Shown here piece by piece: positions 46,248 through 54,164 of a stretch of DNA of 64,000 nucleotides. Where the stretch lies: assembly GCA_000419465.1 (NCBI GenBank), contig ATTB01000004.1, forward strand, positions 1 through 64,000, read 5' to 3'. The stretch is from an alpha proteobacterium SCGC AAA028-C07 (GTDB taxonomy: Bacteria > Pseudomonadota > Alphaproteobacteria > Pelagibacterales > Pelagibacteraceae). Under the pieces are notes generated by a model. The model ran no database searches. It saw only the letters and a list, made by a program, of their open reading frames with translations, and was not told where the DNA came from. The position numbers and the translations under genes were made by a program. Positions within the stretch are counted from its first letter, which is position 1; every line of letters begins with the position of its first letter.

Positions 46248-49200
46248 CTAAAATTTTACTTCTTATTGTTTTTTTAGTTTTTACAAAAAATGTAAATTCT
46301 AAATCACCCCCTCCAGGCACTGGGACTAGCGATATTCCAGCAAATATCATGATTATGTTAGATAATTCTGGCAGCATGAATTGGGCTTTAAATTCTAGCT
46401 CAGCAAGTAGTTTAGAATATCCAATCGATGTTGCAGTTGATAGTTCAGGTAATATTTATGCGCTTGAATATTTTAGATGCAGAGTTGTAAAGTATAATAG
46501 CAGCGGAACTTTTATAAGAGCATTTGGATCTTGTGGCAGTAATAACAATCAGTTGAGTGCTCCTCATCAAATTTTTGTAAGTGGTAATGAAATTTTTACC
46601 ACAAATACAACAGATAATTTTATAAATATTACTGATCTAGATGGAAATTTTAAAAGAAGTCTTTTAATTCGCGATCAATTTGGGGTAGGTAGCGGCGCGG
46701 TTAGAGGTGTTACGGTATTTGGAAATTATTTATATTTAAATTTCGAGAGAGAAATAAGAATTTACGATAAAAATTCATCTGGATATGCGTCGCCAATACA
46801 AACGCGTACCGGAAGTAATTTAGTTAGTTATATAGTTGGGATGGATATTTCGAATGATGGTACAAAATTATTAGTAAGTAATTATGATTTATCAAATAGT
46901 GGCTCTAAACTAGTTGTCTTTTCCTTATCTGGAGGATTAATGACTGGTGCCTATACGATTGTAAGTAATGACATTACTAGAGGTTGGGATGCAGTATTTG
47001 ACAGTAGCAATAATATTTATGCAACAGACTATATTAATTATAGAATTCAGAAATTCACATCATCTTATGTTAACTCTGCTAAGTATGGTTCTTACTCTAG
47101 TAGCACTCCATTTCTTCAACCAAGAGGTATAGGAAAAGACTCAGCGGATAATATTTACGTTGCAGATTTCTGGCAAAATAAAATTTATAAACTCAACTCT
47201 TCTTTAACTACCGTCTCTACGATTTCAGGTGGCAATAGAATGGATGTTGCAAAAAGTGTTATAAAGAAAATTGTTTCTAATACTGAACTTACATCAAAAG
47301 CAAATTTTGGATTGATGGAATGGGGTTGGCCTTATGCAACAAGCAATGGTGGTCTCAGAATTAGAGTTCCAATAAGCTCATCTGGAGCTAAGACAATTTT
47401 TACTAATGTTGATGGAGTTATTGCTGATGGAGGAACTTATCTAAATAATGCTTTAAGTCTTGCAAAAAGTTATTTTGCAGGCTCAGCAGGATATCCTTCT
47501 CCTATAATTTCAGGAGCAAGTTGTCAGCTTAATTATTTGATTGTTATCAGTGATGGGGAATGGGCAGATCCTTCAGGTGTAGTAAGCACTGCAACCACAC
47601 TTGCAAATCAAACTCCTCCTATTAAAACTTTCGCGGTAGGGCTTGCGCTTGGAAGCAGTTCTACAAATTACACAAATCTTGCTGTAGCTGGTGGTACTAA
47701 AGTTCCATTATATGCAAGTAATGAGCAGGAATTATTAGCAGCATTAACCGATGCAATTAAACAAGTAATTTCATCTACTTTAACGTTTTCAGCCCCAGCA
47801 GTTACTTCTGAGATAACAAAAGATAATTTTATTTATCAATCTACATTTAGTTATGCTCCAAACAAGCAGTGGGAGGGAAGTTTAAAAAAATACAAATTAA
47901 ATGCAGATAGTACTATCGGTAATTTAGAGTGGGATGCTGGTACAAAGCTTAATAGCAAAAGCGCATCTAGTCGACAATTATGGACAGTTGGATTATCAGG
48001 AACAGGCCTAAATAATTTTACTACATCCTATCGAAGTGAATTGAGAGATCGTTTCCAATCAAGTCTAGCATCATCCGATGCCCAAGTTGATAAATTAATA
48101 AATTTTGTAAGAGGAATTGATACTTACGATCAAGATGCAGACGGTAATACTTCAGAGGAGAGACATAAATTAAATGATATTTACCATTCGCAAATTTCAA
48201 TTGTAAGCCCTCCCTCATCATCTATTACTTATACTTCTATTTATGAGGACTCTTATTATCGAAGTGTAAATAATTACACAAATTTCACAGGCGGTGGAAC
48301 TTGTGGAGGTGGATGTGCTAGTCGAAGGGAAATAGTTTTAGCAGGATCTAATGCTGGAATTTTACATGCTATTGATGCATCTTCTGGAGAAGAGTTGTGG
48401 GGATTTATTCCACCCAGCATGTTAAGTAAATTACCCAAAATAATATCTAGCACTGCAAATGTTACTAATGCAATTTTTGGAGTAGACGGCTCACCAGTTG
48501 TTAAAGATATTTATTATGGTGGAGTGTGGAGAACAATTGTTCTTACAGGATTAGGAAGAGGTGGTAATAGTTACTTTGCTTTAGATATTACAAATCCAAA
48601 TTCTCCAACACATTTATTTACAATTGAAAATGATGATAATGGAAAAGTTGTAAACTTTTGGAATAGTTCAGGCTTTAAAACTAGTTATCTGCATAGCTTT
48701 GGATCAGTTGCAGACGCCACTAAAGATTATTCAAAATTAGGAGAGACATGGTCGACACCTAGAATTATTCGTATACGTATAAGCAATGTTGATAAATGGG
48801 TTGCAGTTTTTGGCGCAGGTTTTAATGGAGGTGTAAATCCTAATTTAGGTTCTGCAGCATTTGTTATGGATCTTGAAAATGGCGGAAATCTTTTAAAAAA
48901 AATTGATATTACTGATAAATCAAACACTATTGCAAATTCGGTACCATCCGATCTTGTGGTTATTACTGCAAATGGCACAACTAAAGCACAATATTATGGA
49001 GCAATGGTTTATGTGCCAGATTATGAAGGGAAAGTTACAAAAATTAACTTAACAAGCTCAGGTACTCTTTATCAATCCACACAATTATTTGATGCAGATT
49101 CCTCAACTACCAATGGTCGATATATATTAAACGGCGCAGAAGCTACTATAAATTCCGATACTTTATGGCTGTATTTTGGAACGGGGGACTCAGAAAAACT

Positions 49201-49708
49201 CCAAGATCAAATTTCAGGAACAGAAAACAGAATTTACGGTATCAAAGATGTGAATTTTCCAAATTTCGTATCCTTAGGATCAGCCGGCACAATATCTAAC
49301 TGCAGAAACACAACAACACAAACCAGCTGCCCAACAAGCAGTGATCTTGGTTGGTATGTCAATTTACCAAATGCCCAAAAATTAACTGCTCAACCTACCA
49401 TTAAAAATTCATCTGTATATTTTCCAGTTTATGAGCCAACAACGGGTGCATATATTTGTAATACTGGAAAAGCTATATTAAAAGCAACAGGAACAACTTG
49501 CGGCGACTCTTTGTTATCTGTAACTTTAGGAACTGGAGTTTTGTCTAAAGTTACAACTTCAGGCACTAAAGTAATTGTTGGAATAAGTGGAACTGCAGAT
49601 ACGAGTCAGGCCGCAGGATTTATTAAAAAAGATAATTTAATTACAGGTGAACAAGTTGGTACATCCTCAACTTCTACAATTATTACTGAGTCATGGAGAG
49701 AAAATTAA
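46235..49708 (+). CDS. pilY1: PilY1-type tip adhesin with NHL propeller inserted in vWA domain
   Basis: 1157 aa. Signal peptide 1-22, then a von Willebrand A domain whose MIDAS starts at NIMIMLDNSGSMNW (Asp43, Ser45, Ser47). Instead of continuing, residues about 60-330 form an NHL-repeat beta-propeller (YPIDVAVDSSGNIYALEYF, RGWDAVFDSSNNIYATDY and LQPRGIGKDSADNIYVADFW are clear blades). The vWA resumes at NRMDVAKSVIKKIV, with MIDAS Thr401 in DGGTYLNNA and LIVISDGEW at 434-442. The C-terminal PilY1 propeller follows (AGSNAGILHAIDASSGEELW). It has an EF-hand-like DQDADGNTSEE (from residue 632), the calcium site region that controls retraction in Pseudomonas. It encodes the likely tip adhesin / mechanosensor. 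Confidence 0.9.
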   Translation: MEKIAKILLLIVFLVFTKNVNSKSPPPGTGTSDIPANIMIMLDNSGSMNWALNSSSASSLEYPIDVAVDSSGNIYALEYFRCRVVKYNSSGTFIRAFGSCGSNNNQLSAPHQIFVSGNEIFTTNTTDNFINITDLDGNFKRSLLIRDQFGVGSGAVRGVTVFGNYLYLNFEREIRIYDKNSSGYASPIQTRTGSNLVSYIVGMDISNDGTKLLVSNYDLSNSGSKLVVFSLSGGLMTGAYTIVSNDITRGWDAVFDSSNNIYATDYINYRIQKFTSSYVNSAKYGSYSSSTPFLQPRGIGKDSADNIYVADFWQNKIYKLNSSLTTVSTISGGNRMDVAKSVIKKIVSNTELTSKANFGLMEWGWPYATSNGGLRIRVPISSSGAKTIFTNVDGVIADGGTYLNNALSLAKSYFAGSAGYPSPIISGASCQLNYLIVISDGEWADPSGVVSTATTLANQTPPIKTFAVGLALGSSSTNYTNLAVAGGTKVPLYASNEQELLAALTDAIKQVISSTLTFSAPAVTSEITKDNFIYQSTFSYAPNKQWEGSLKKYKLNADSTIGNLEWDAGTKLNSKSASSRQLWTVGLSGTGLNNFTTSYRSELRDRFQSSLASSDAQVDKLINFVRGIDTYDQDADGNTSEERHKLNDIYHSQISIVSPPSSSITYTSIYEDSYYRSVNNYTNFTGGGTCGGGCASRREIVLAGSNAGILHAIDASSGEELWGFIPPSMLSKLPKIISSTANVTNAIFGVDGSPVVKDIYYGGVWRTIVLTGLGRGGNSYFALDITNPNSPTHLFTIENDDNGKVVNFWNSSGFKTSYLHSFGSVADATKDYSKLGETWSTPRIIRIRISNVDKWVAVFGAGFNGGVNPNLGSAAFVMDLENGGNLLKKIDITDKSNTIANSVPSDLVVITANGTTKAQYYGAMVYVPDYEGKVTKINLTSSGTLYQSTQLFDADSSTTNGRYILNGAEATINSDTLWLYFGTGDSEKLQDQISGTENRIYGIKDVNFPNFVSLGSAGTISNCRNTTTQTSCPTSSDLGWYVNLPNAQKLTAQPTIKNSSVYFPVYEPTTGAYICNTGKAILKATGTTCGDSLLSVTLGTGVLSKVTTSGTKVIVGISGTADTSQAAGFIKKDNLITGEQVGTSSTSTIITESWREN

Positions 49709-50465
49709 AAATTTCATCCATAAAGATTAGATAAACAAGATTTCCAATAATTATAAAAGGTCCAAAAGGTATTTCATTTTTCATCTTTATTTTACCCATT
49801 ATTAATTTTGGAGCAATTACAATCAGTGCAATAATTGATGCTAAAAATATTATAATAAATACCGACTGAAAACCAAACCACAATCCAATTCCACAAAATA
49901 ATTTTGCATCTCCTAAGCCCATCCCTTCAATATTTTTTAATTTTTTATATAATTTTATAATTCCCCAAATCATCCCATAACCTATAATTCCCCCAATAAT
50001 CGATGAGATAAAATCTGAAAATATAAATTTATCTAGTTCTGGTATAAAATTTTTTAAAAAACCTGAAATAATAAATATAAAATTTAAGGAATTTGGAATA
50101 ATAAAATGTTTAAGATCAATAAAAAAAATAATTAAATAAATTGAGAAGATAAAAATAAGTAATAACGTTTCAATTGAAAATCCAAACATATAGTAAATAC
50201 CTAAAAAACTTACGGCTGAAATAATTTCAACAATTAAATATTTAGATGAAATTTTTTTCTTACAATAGAAACATTTACCCCTTAGAAAAAGGTAGGAGAA
50301 TATTGGAATATTAAAAAACCAGGAAATTTTTTTTTTACAATGAGGGCAGTATGAGCGATTTGTAACAATACTTTGTTCTAAAGGAAGTCTATAGATGCAT
50401 ACATTTGCAAAGCTTCCAAATATCGCTCCTAGTAAAAATAAGAGAATATAAATTTCAAAAAACAT
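49683..50465 (-). CDS. pilD: Prepilin peptidase PilD
   Basis: Inner-membrane aspartyl protease and N-methyltransferase that processes all prepilins here. 260 aa. GSFANVCIYRLP at the N-terminus, a zinc tetracysteine (CPHC and CFYC within residues 39-70) and the catalytic Asp pair in FFIDLKHFIIP and MGLGDAKLF are all present. It is the only pilus gene on the minus strand and overlaps the pilY1 3' end by 26 bases, so it is transcribed separately and against the cluster. Its substrates here mostly have Ala at -1, so its specificity may be broader than usual. Confidence 0.95.
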   Translation of the reverse strand: MFFEIYILLFLLGAIFGSFANVCIYRLPLEQSIVTNRSYCPHCKKKISWFFNIPIFSYLFLRGKCFYCKKKISSKYLIVEIISAVSFLGIYYMFGFSIETLLLIFIFSIYLIIFFIDLKHFIIPNSLNFIFIISGFLKNFIPELDKFIFSDFISSIIGGIIGYGMIWGIIKLYKKLKNIEGMGLGDAKLFCGIGLWFGFQSVFIIIFLASIIALIVIAPKLIMGKIKMKNEIPFGPFIIIGNLVYLIFMDEIFNFLSMTQ

Positions 50466-50532
50466 CAGGTTATTAATTTAAAATTATAAGCAAATAATGT
50501 ATATTTTATTAGTTTATAATTAAAAAGAACCA

Positions 50533-51048
50533 ATGAAAATAAAGGGTTTTACTCTCATCGAGCTTCTTGTTGTTGTTGCAATTATTGGAATATTAGCTGC
50601 AGTCGGAGTAGTTGCATACAATGACTTTGTAGGAAGCACTAAAGTAAAGAGAGCAACTTATGATCATAATCAGGCAATTAGACAGATGAAAACATTGATT
50701 TATTCATGCTCAACCGTTGGACATGTTATGCTCACAACTTCACCGGATGGTTCCACTTCTAAGTTTAATTGCAGTACAAGTTTTGCAGTTTTAAAAGTTC
50801 AATTTACTGCTCATTTTTTTTGGAATGGTTTTAGAAATATATGGGGCGATCCAAACAGATGCTGTGCAGTTGCCGGTGACAGTAGAATGAAAGGATATAT
50901 GATTGGCTATTCTTGTAATCAAAATCCTGATCTAGGCTTTATGAATTTATGTGATGTAAGCTCTACATCAATGTATGCCAGTACAAATGTAGGAACTTCT
51001 AATGGTGGAAATAACATTATTACAACATATTTTGATATTCCTCGTTAA
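50533..51048 (+). CDS. Type IV pilin-like protein (array 2, pilin 1)
   Basis: 171 aa. Leader MKIKG with Gly at -1, mature FTLIELLVVVAIIGILAAVGVVAY, then NDFVGSTKVKRATYDHNQAIRQMK. The first head Cys is in LIYSCS rather than EIxKC. There is a vicinal pair NRCCAVAG, further Cys in FNCST, YSCNQ and NLCDV, and no KNPY mark. A divergent head on the shared helix. It diverges from pilD across 67 bases, which probably hold the promoter of array 2. Confidence 0.88.
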   Translation: MKIKGFTLIELLVVVAIIGILAAVGVVAYNDFVGSTKVKRATYDHNQAIRQMKTLIYSCSTVGHVMLTTSPDGSTSKFNCSTSFAVLKVQFTAHFFWNGFRNIWGDPNRCCAVAGDSRMKGYMIGYSCNQNPDLGFMNLCDVSSTSMYASTNVGTSNGGNNIITTYFDIPR

Positions 51049-51086
51049 AAATAAAATTTATAATATTTCAAGCAATAAAGTCAGTT

Positions 51087-51557
51087 ATGAAAAATAAAGG
51101 TTTTACACTTATAGAACTTTTAGTTGTTGTAGCGATTATTGGAATATTGGCTGCTGTAGCTGTGGTAAATTTTGGTGGCTTTACTGCAGGGGCTAAAGCA
51201 AGTGCTGTTAAAGCAAATCATACATCTGTTGTAAAATTTATAAGTACCAAAATTAATGAGTGTAATATTATGGGGAGCAAACCAACTAGCCAATTTTATT
51301 TAAAAAGCGCTCGTGGAGACAACACCGTCACAGTTGCATGCTCAAAAAATAATGTCAGTTCTTATGATCTTGTAGGACATTTTGTAAATCATTTTAATGG
51401 AACAGGGATTTCTTCAACGCGTGGTACGTCTGATGGAACACAAGTTACAATTAATGAGAATGGTAATATTTCTTTAACAATAAGAACTGCTTACATAGAC
51501 CCAAATGACTCCACTAAAAGAATTTTTTTAGAAAATACAATTACTGATGAAAGATAA
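51087..51557 (+). CDS. Type IV pilin-like protein (array 2, pilin 2; DER-type)
   Basis: 156 aa. Leader MKNKG (Gly at -1), mature FTLIELLVVVAIIGILAAVAVVNFGGFT. Head marks are INECN, VACSKN and VNHFNGTG; the end is TDER, like the pilins at 38882 and 53679. The sequence encoding the final DER contains the ATG of the next gene, an 11-base overlap repeated exactly at 54154. Confidence 0.88.
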   Translation: MKNKGFTLIELLVVVAIIGILAAVAVVNFGGFTAGAKASAVKANHTSVVKFISTKINECNIMGSKPTSQFYLKSARGDNTVTVACSKNNVSSYDLVGHFVNHFNGTGISSTRGTSDGTQVTINENGNISLTIRTAYIDPNDSTKRIFLENTITDER

Positions 51558-52086
51558 TAATAAAGCTTTCACATTATTAGAACTCCTAGTTGTAGTGGCT
51601 ATTATTGGAATCTTAGCTGCGGTTGGAATGGTTGGTTATAATGGGTATACAACAGCAGCAAAAAGGAACGCAGTAAAAGCAAATTTTGCTATGACCCTTA
51701 AGTATATCAAAAGCGAAATAATGAAATGCGAATTAAATAGTAATAATAAAATTTTAGAAGGTTTAGTTGATTGCAAGGAAAGAGCTAAAGTAATTGCAGG
51801 AAATGCATCTAAAAATGAATTTAGAGAAAATTTTGGTATTAGCTTAGCACAGGCCATAAAGCTAAAAAATCCATATAAGACAGAAGCAAATGGAATCAGC
51901 GTTCAAAACTCATGTGATAGTGATAGCATGGTAGGATATGTATGTGTTTTATATAATAATTATGCTGGTTATACGCTTGATAAATATTTAGCGATCGAAG
52001 CCTGTTATAAAGTCCCATGCCCGTCGAATGAAGGCTCTACAAGAAATGAAACAAATAAATTATTTGCTGAAATAGACTTATTTTAA
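51547..52086 (+). CDS. Type IV pilin-like protein (array 2, pilin 3; CxxxC-type)
   Basis: 179 aa. Leader MKDNNKA (Ala at -1), mature FTLLELLVVVAIIGILAAVGMVGYNGYT. Head marks are EIMKCE, VDCKE, LKNPYKT, a central NSCDSDSMVGYVC and a C-terminal CYKVPC. MKD start and length resemble the pilin at 54154, which has the same overlap with a DER-type pilin. Confidence 0.88.
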   Translation: MKDNNKAFTLLELLVVVAIIGILAAVGMVGYNGYTTAAKRNAVKANFAMTLKYIKSEIMKCELNSNNKILEGLVDCKERAKVIAGNASKNEFRENFGISLAQAIKLKNPYKTEANGISVQNSCDSDSMVGYVCVLYNNYAGYTLDKYLAIEACYKVPCPSNEGSTRNETNKLFAEIDLF

Positions 52087-52109
52087 AAAAAATTTTATTT
52101 TTAAATAAT

Positions 52110-52673
52110 ATGAATAAAAAAGCTTTTACCTTAGTGCATATTTTAATAATTTTTGGTTTTATTATTATAAGTGTATTGGTTAGTATTTTTGTAATTAAGA
52201 ATTACTCACTCTCGAAGAAGATATCAAAAACTATCAACCAACATGAAAGCATTTATCGGTTTATTGTGGCTTATCAATTTATGTGTAAAACTAGCTCGGC
52301 AAACGTTTTAACTTTTAAAACTTGTGCTGGAAATAATAGCGAATGTAAGAAGGGTAGAATTGTAACGCCAGGAGTAACTAAGATCTCATGTTCTAGCAAA
52401 TCAGTAAGTGCTGAGAATGTTGCAGATTATTTTGTTATGCATTTTAACGAGAATGGATATGTAAATTATTATAATAAAAAAAATGCTAAAATTGATGAAA
52501 ATTTAAAATTTTGCTGTCTTGTTAAAAATTCAAATCCTAAAAAAGGTCAAACTTATATTTACGGAGATAATAAAAATAATATAATAAAAATTACAACAAA
52601 TGTAGGAAGTAAACTTTCAAAGGATGTTTATTTAACTAATACAGTTGATTGGCCTGGTAAAGATTTTAAATGA
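52110..52673 (+). CDS. Divergent pilin-like protein lacking Glu5 (array 2, pilin 4)
   Basis: 187 aa. Leader MNKKA (Ala at -1), mature FTLVHILIIFGFIIISVLVSIFVIKNYSL. Glu5 is His and the helix has lost the VVVAIIGILAAVG consensus. The head still shows family traits: FMCKTS, KTCAGNNSECK, ISCSSK, DYFVMHFNENGY and a vicinal FCCLVK. Loss of Glu5 normally impairs methylation and assembly, so it may be a non-incorporating, capping or membrane-retained pilin. It overlaps the next gene by 4 bases (ATGA). Confidence 0.75.
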   Translation: MNKKAFTLVHILIIFGFIIISVLVSIFVIKNYSLSKKISKTINQHESIYRFIVAYQFMCKTSSANVLTFKTCAGNNSECKKGRIVTPGVTKISCSSKSVSAENVADYFVMHFNENGYVNYYNKKNAKIDENLKFCCLVKNSNPKKGQTYIYGDNKNNIIKITTNVGSKLSKDVYLTNTVDWPGKDFK

Positions 52674-53179
52674 AAAATAAAGCCTTCACTCTTATAGAAC
52701 TTTTGGTTGTTGTAGCTATCATTGGGATTTTAGCAGCCGTTGGCGTTGTTTCATTTAGCGGGTTTACTGATAGCGCTAAAGTATCAGGAACAAAATACAA
52801 TTATAACTTAGTTTTAAAGTTTATAAGGACAGAACTTATTAAATGCGATGCTGGATCTTCAAGAATTTTTAGCAACACTGTTTTATGCTCTTCTTTAAGC
52901 CCCGGAACAATAATTCCTGCTGTTCAAGCTAATTTAAATGATCAAGGAGGATTTAGAACCACCTATACTTTGAATAATACTCTTGTTAGAAATACAGGAT
53001 CAAGTAGCTCAGATGCAAATGTTGGAGCTGTTTTTTTAAACGGTGGTTCTTTTGATAATACTTTTAACCCTGGTTTTTCTCCCGCTTTAACAGGAAATAG
53101 TTTTAGAGTAACAGCATGTTTTAAAACGCCCTGCACCGATCAGAATAATCAGTTACAAACAGTTATTTCTTTACCATGA
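52670..53179 (+). CDS. Type IV pilin-like protein (array 2, pilin 5; CxxxC-type)
   Basis: 169 aa. Leader MKNKA (Ala at -1), mature FTLIELLVVVAIIGILAAVGVVSF, then SGFTDSAKVSGTK, very like pilin 6 of array 1 (SGFTESAKVSATK). Head marks are ELIKCD, VLCSS and C-terminal CFKTPCTDQ, the last resembling CFQSPCTDS of array 1 pilin 2. Overlaps both neighbours by 4 bases. Confidence 0.88.
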   Translation: MKNKAFTLIELLVVVAIIGILAAVGVVSFSGFTDSAKVSGTKYNYNLVLKFIRTELIKCDAGSSRIFSNTVLCSSLSPGTIIPAVQANLNDQGGFRTTYTLNNTLVRNTGSSSSDANVGAVFLNGGSFDNTFNPGFSPALTGNSFRVTACFKTPCTDQNNQLQTVISLP

Positions 53180-53679
53180 AAAAAAATAATTCAGCATTTA
53201 CTTTAATTGAGCTTTTAGTTGTCGTAGCTATAATTGGAATCTTGGCTGCGGTTGGAATTACTCAGTTTGGTGGATTTACGGAAAGCGCTAAGATTGCAGC
53301 TGTTAAAGCAAATGAGAAAACGGCCGCAAGTTATATTAGAAATACACTGATGAAATGTGAATTTCAAAGTACAGTGGTTATTGAAACTTATGGTTCCATT
53401 GATTGTAAAGCAGTACAACATCATTCAGCAATTTCACCAATGCTTGCAGTTTTTAATAGTTATCTACTTCCAAAATTTGGAAAAAACCCCTTTGACAGTT
53501 CATTAAATGCAATCGTTGTTTCAGGACAAGGCCAGGTTAATGGAATGCTTTCTTTAGATTATGGTCGCCCTGATCAGTGTGATGGTAGAAGATGGTGCTT
53601 AAGATTAGTTGCATGGCTATCGAACGGCTATCCAAATGGACGAAATGATACTCAATTTTATTTTCCAAATTGGAACTAA
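53176..53679 (+). CDS. Type IV pilin-like protein (array 2, pilin 6)
   Basis: 167 aa. Leader MKKNNSA (Ala at -1), mature FTLIELLVVVAIIGILAAVGITQFGGFT. Head marks are TLMKCE, IDCKAV, GKNPFDSS and a C-terminal pair DQCDGRRWC in an aromatic, Arg-rich end. Stop TAA overlaps the next ATG (TAATG). Confidence 0.87.
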   Translation: MKKNNSAFTLIELLVVVAIIGILAAVGITQFGGFTESAKIAAVKANEKTAASYIRNTLMKCEFQSTVVIETYGSIDCKAVQHHSAISPMLAVFNSYLLPKFGKNPFDSSLNAIVVSGQGQVNGMLSLDYGRPDQCDGRRWCLRLVAWLSNGYPNGRNDTQFYFPNWN

Positions 53680-54164
53680 TGAAAAATAAAAGTGCCTTTA
53701 CTCTTATAGAGCTTTTAGTTGTTGTAGCAATAATTGGAATTTTGGCTGCGGTTGGGGTTGTTTCATTCGGTGGATTTACTCAGAGTGCAAAAATTAATGT
53801 CGTAAAATCTAATCATAATTCAATCATTAAATATTTAAATACTGAGATTAAAAGATGTCAGATTCAAAGTAGCATCCAACTCAAATCCATGGGAAATAGC
53901 CAAAATATAAATGTTATCCCTTGCTCTAAATCAACGACAGATACAGCTACTTTTTTTAGAGCTGTTCAGGATCATTTAAATAACGAGGGCTTTAAAAATC
54001 CTTACAAAAATTCAGAAGTAGCCTTTTTTTCATCAGGTGGTAATAGCCTTGGTAGGACAGTTGGCATTTCATATTCCGGAAACTTAATTACGGTAAATTC
54101 CTCTTATAATAACTCAAGTGGAAACTTAGAAATCATTACATCAACAGTTACTGATGAAAGATAA
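53679..54164 (+). CDS. Type IV pilin-like protein (array 2, pilin 7; DER-type)
   Basis: 161 aa from ATG 53679; the ORF track uses a TTG nine bases upstream. Leader MKNKSA (Ala at -1), mature FTLIELLVVVAIIGILAAVGVVSFGGFT. Head marks are EIKRCQ, VIPCSK and HLNNEGFKNPYKN, ending VTDER. It is the closest relative in the window of array 1 pilin 1, although 15 kb apart. The DER codons contain the start of the next gene. Confidence 0.88.
   Translation: MKNKSAFTLIELLVVVAIIGILAAVGVVSFGGFTQSAKINVVKSNHNSIIKYLNTEIKRCQIQSSIQLKSMGNSQNINVIPCSKSTTDTATFFRAVQDHLNNEGFKNPYKNSEVAFFSSGGNSLGRTVGISYSGNLITVNSSYNNSSGNLEIITSTVTDER

Noticed and set aside
46235-47230. Two separate genes (an NHL protein and PilY1) fused by a frameshift error
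   Set aside because: The frame is continuous and vWA elements flank the propeller on both sides, so a simple head-to-tail fusion does not explain it.
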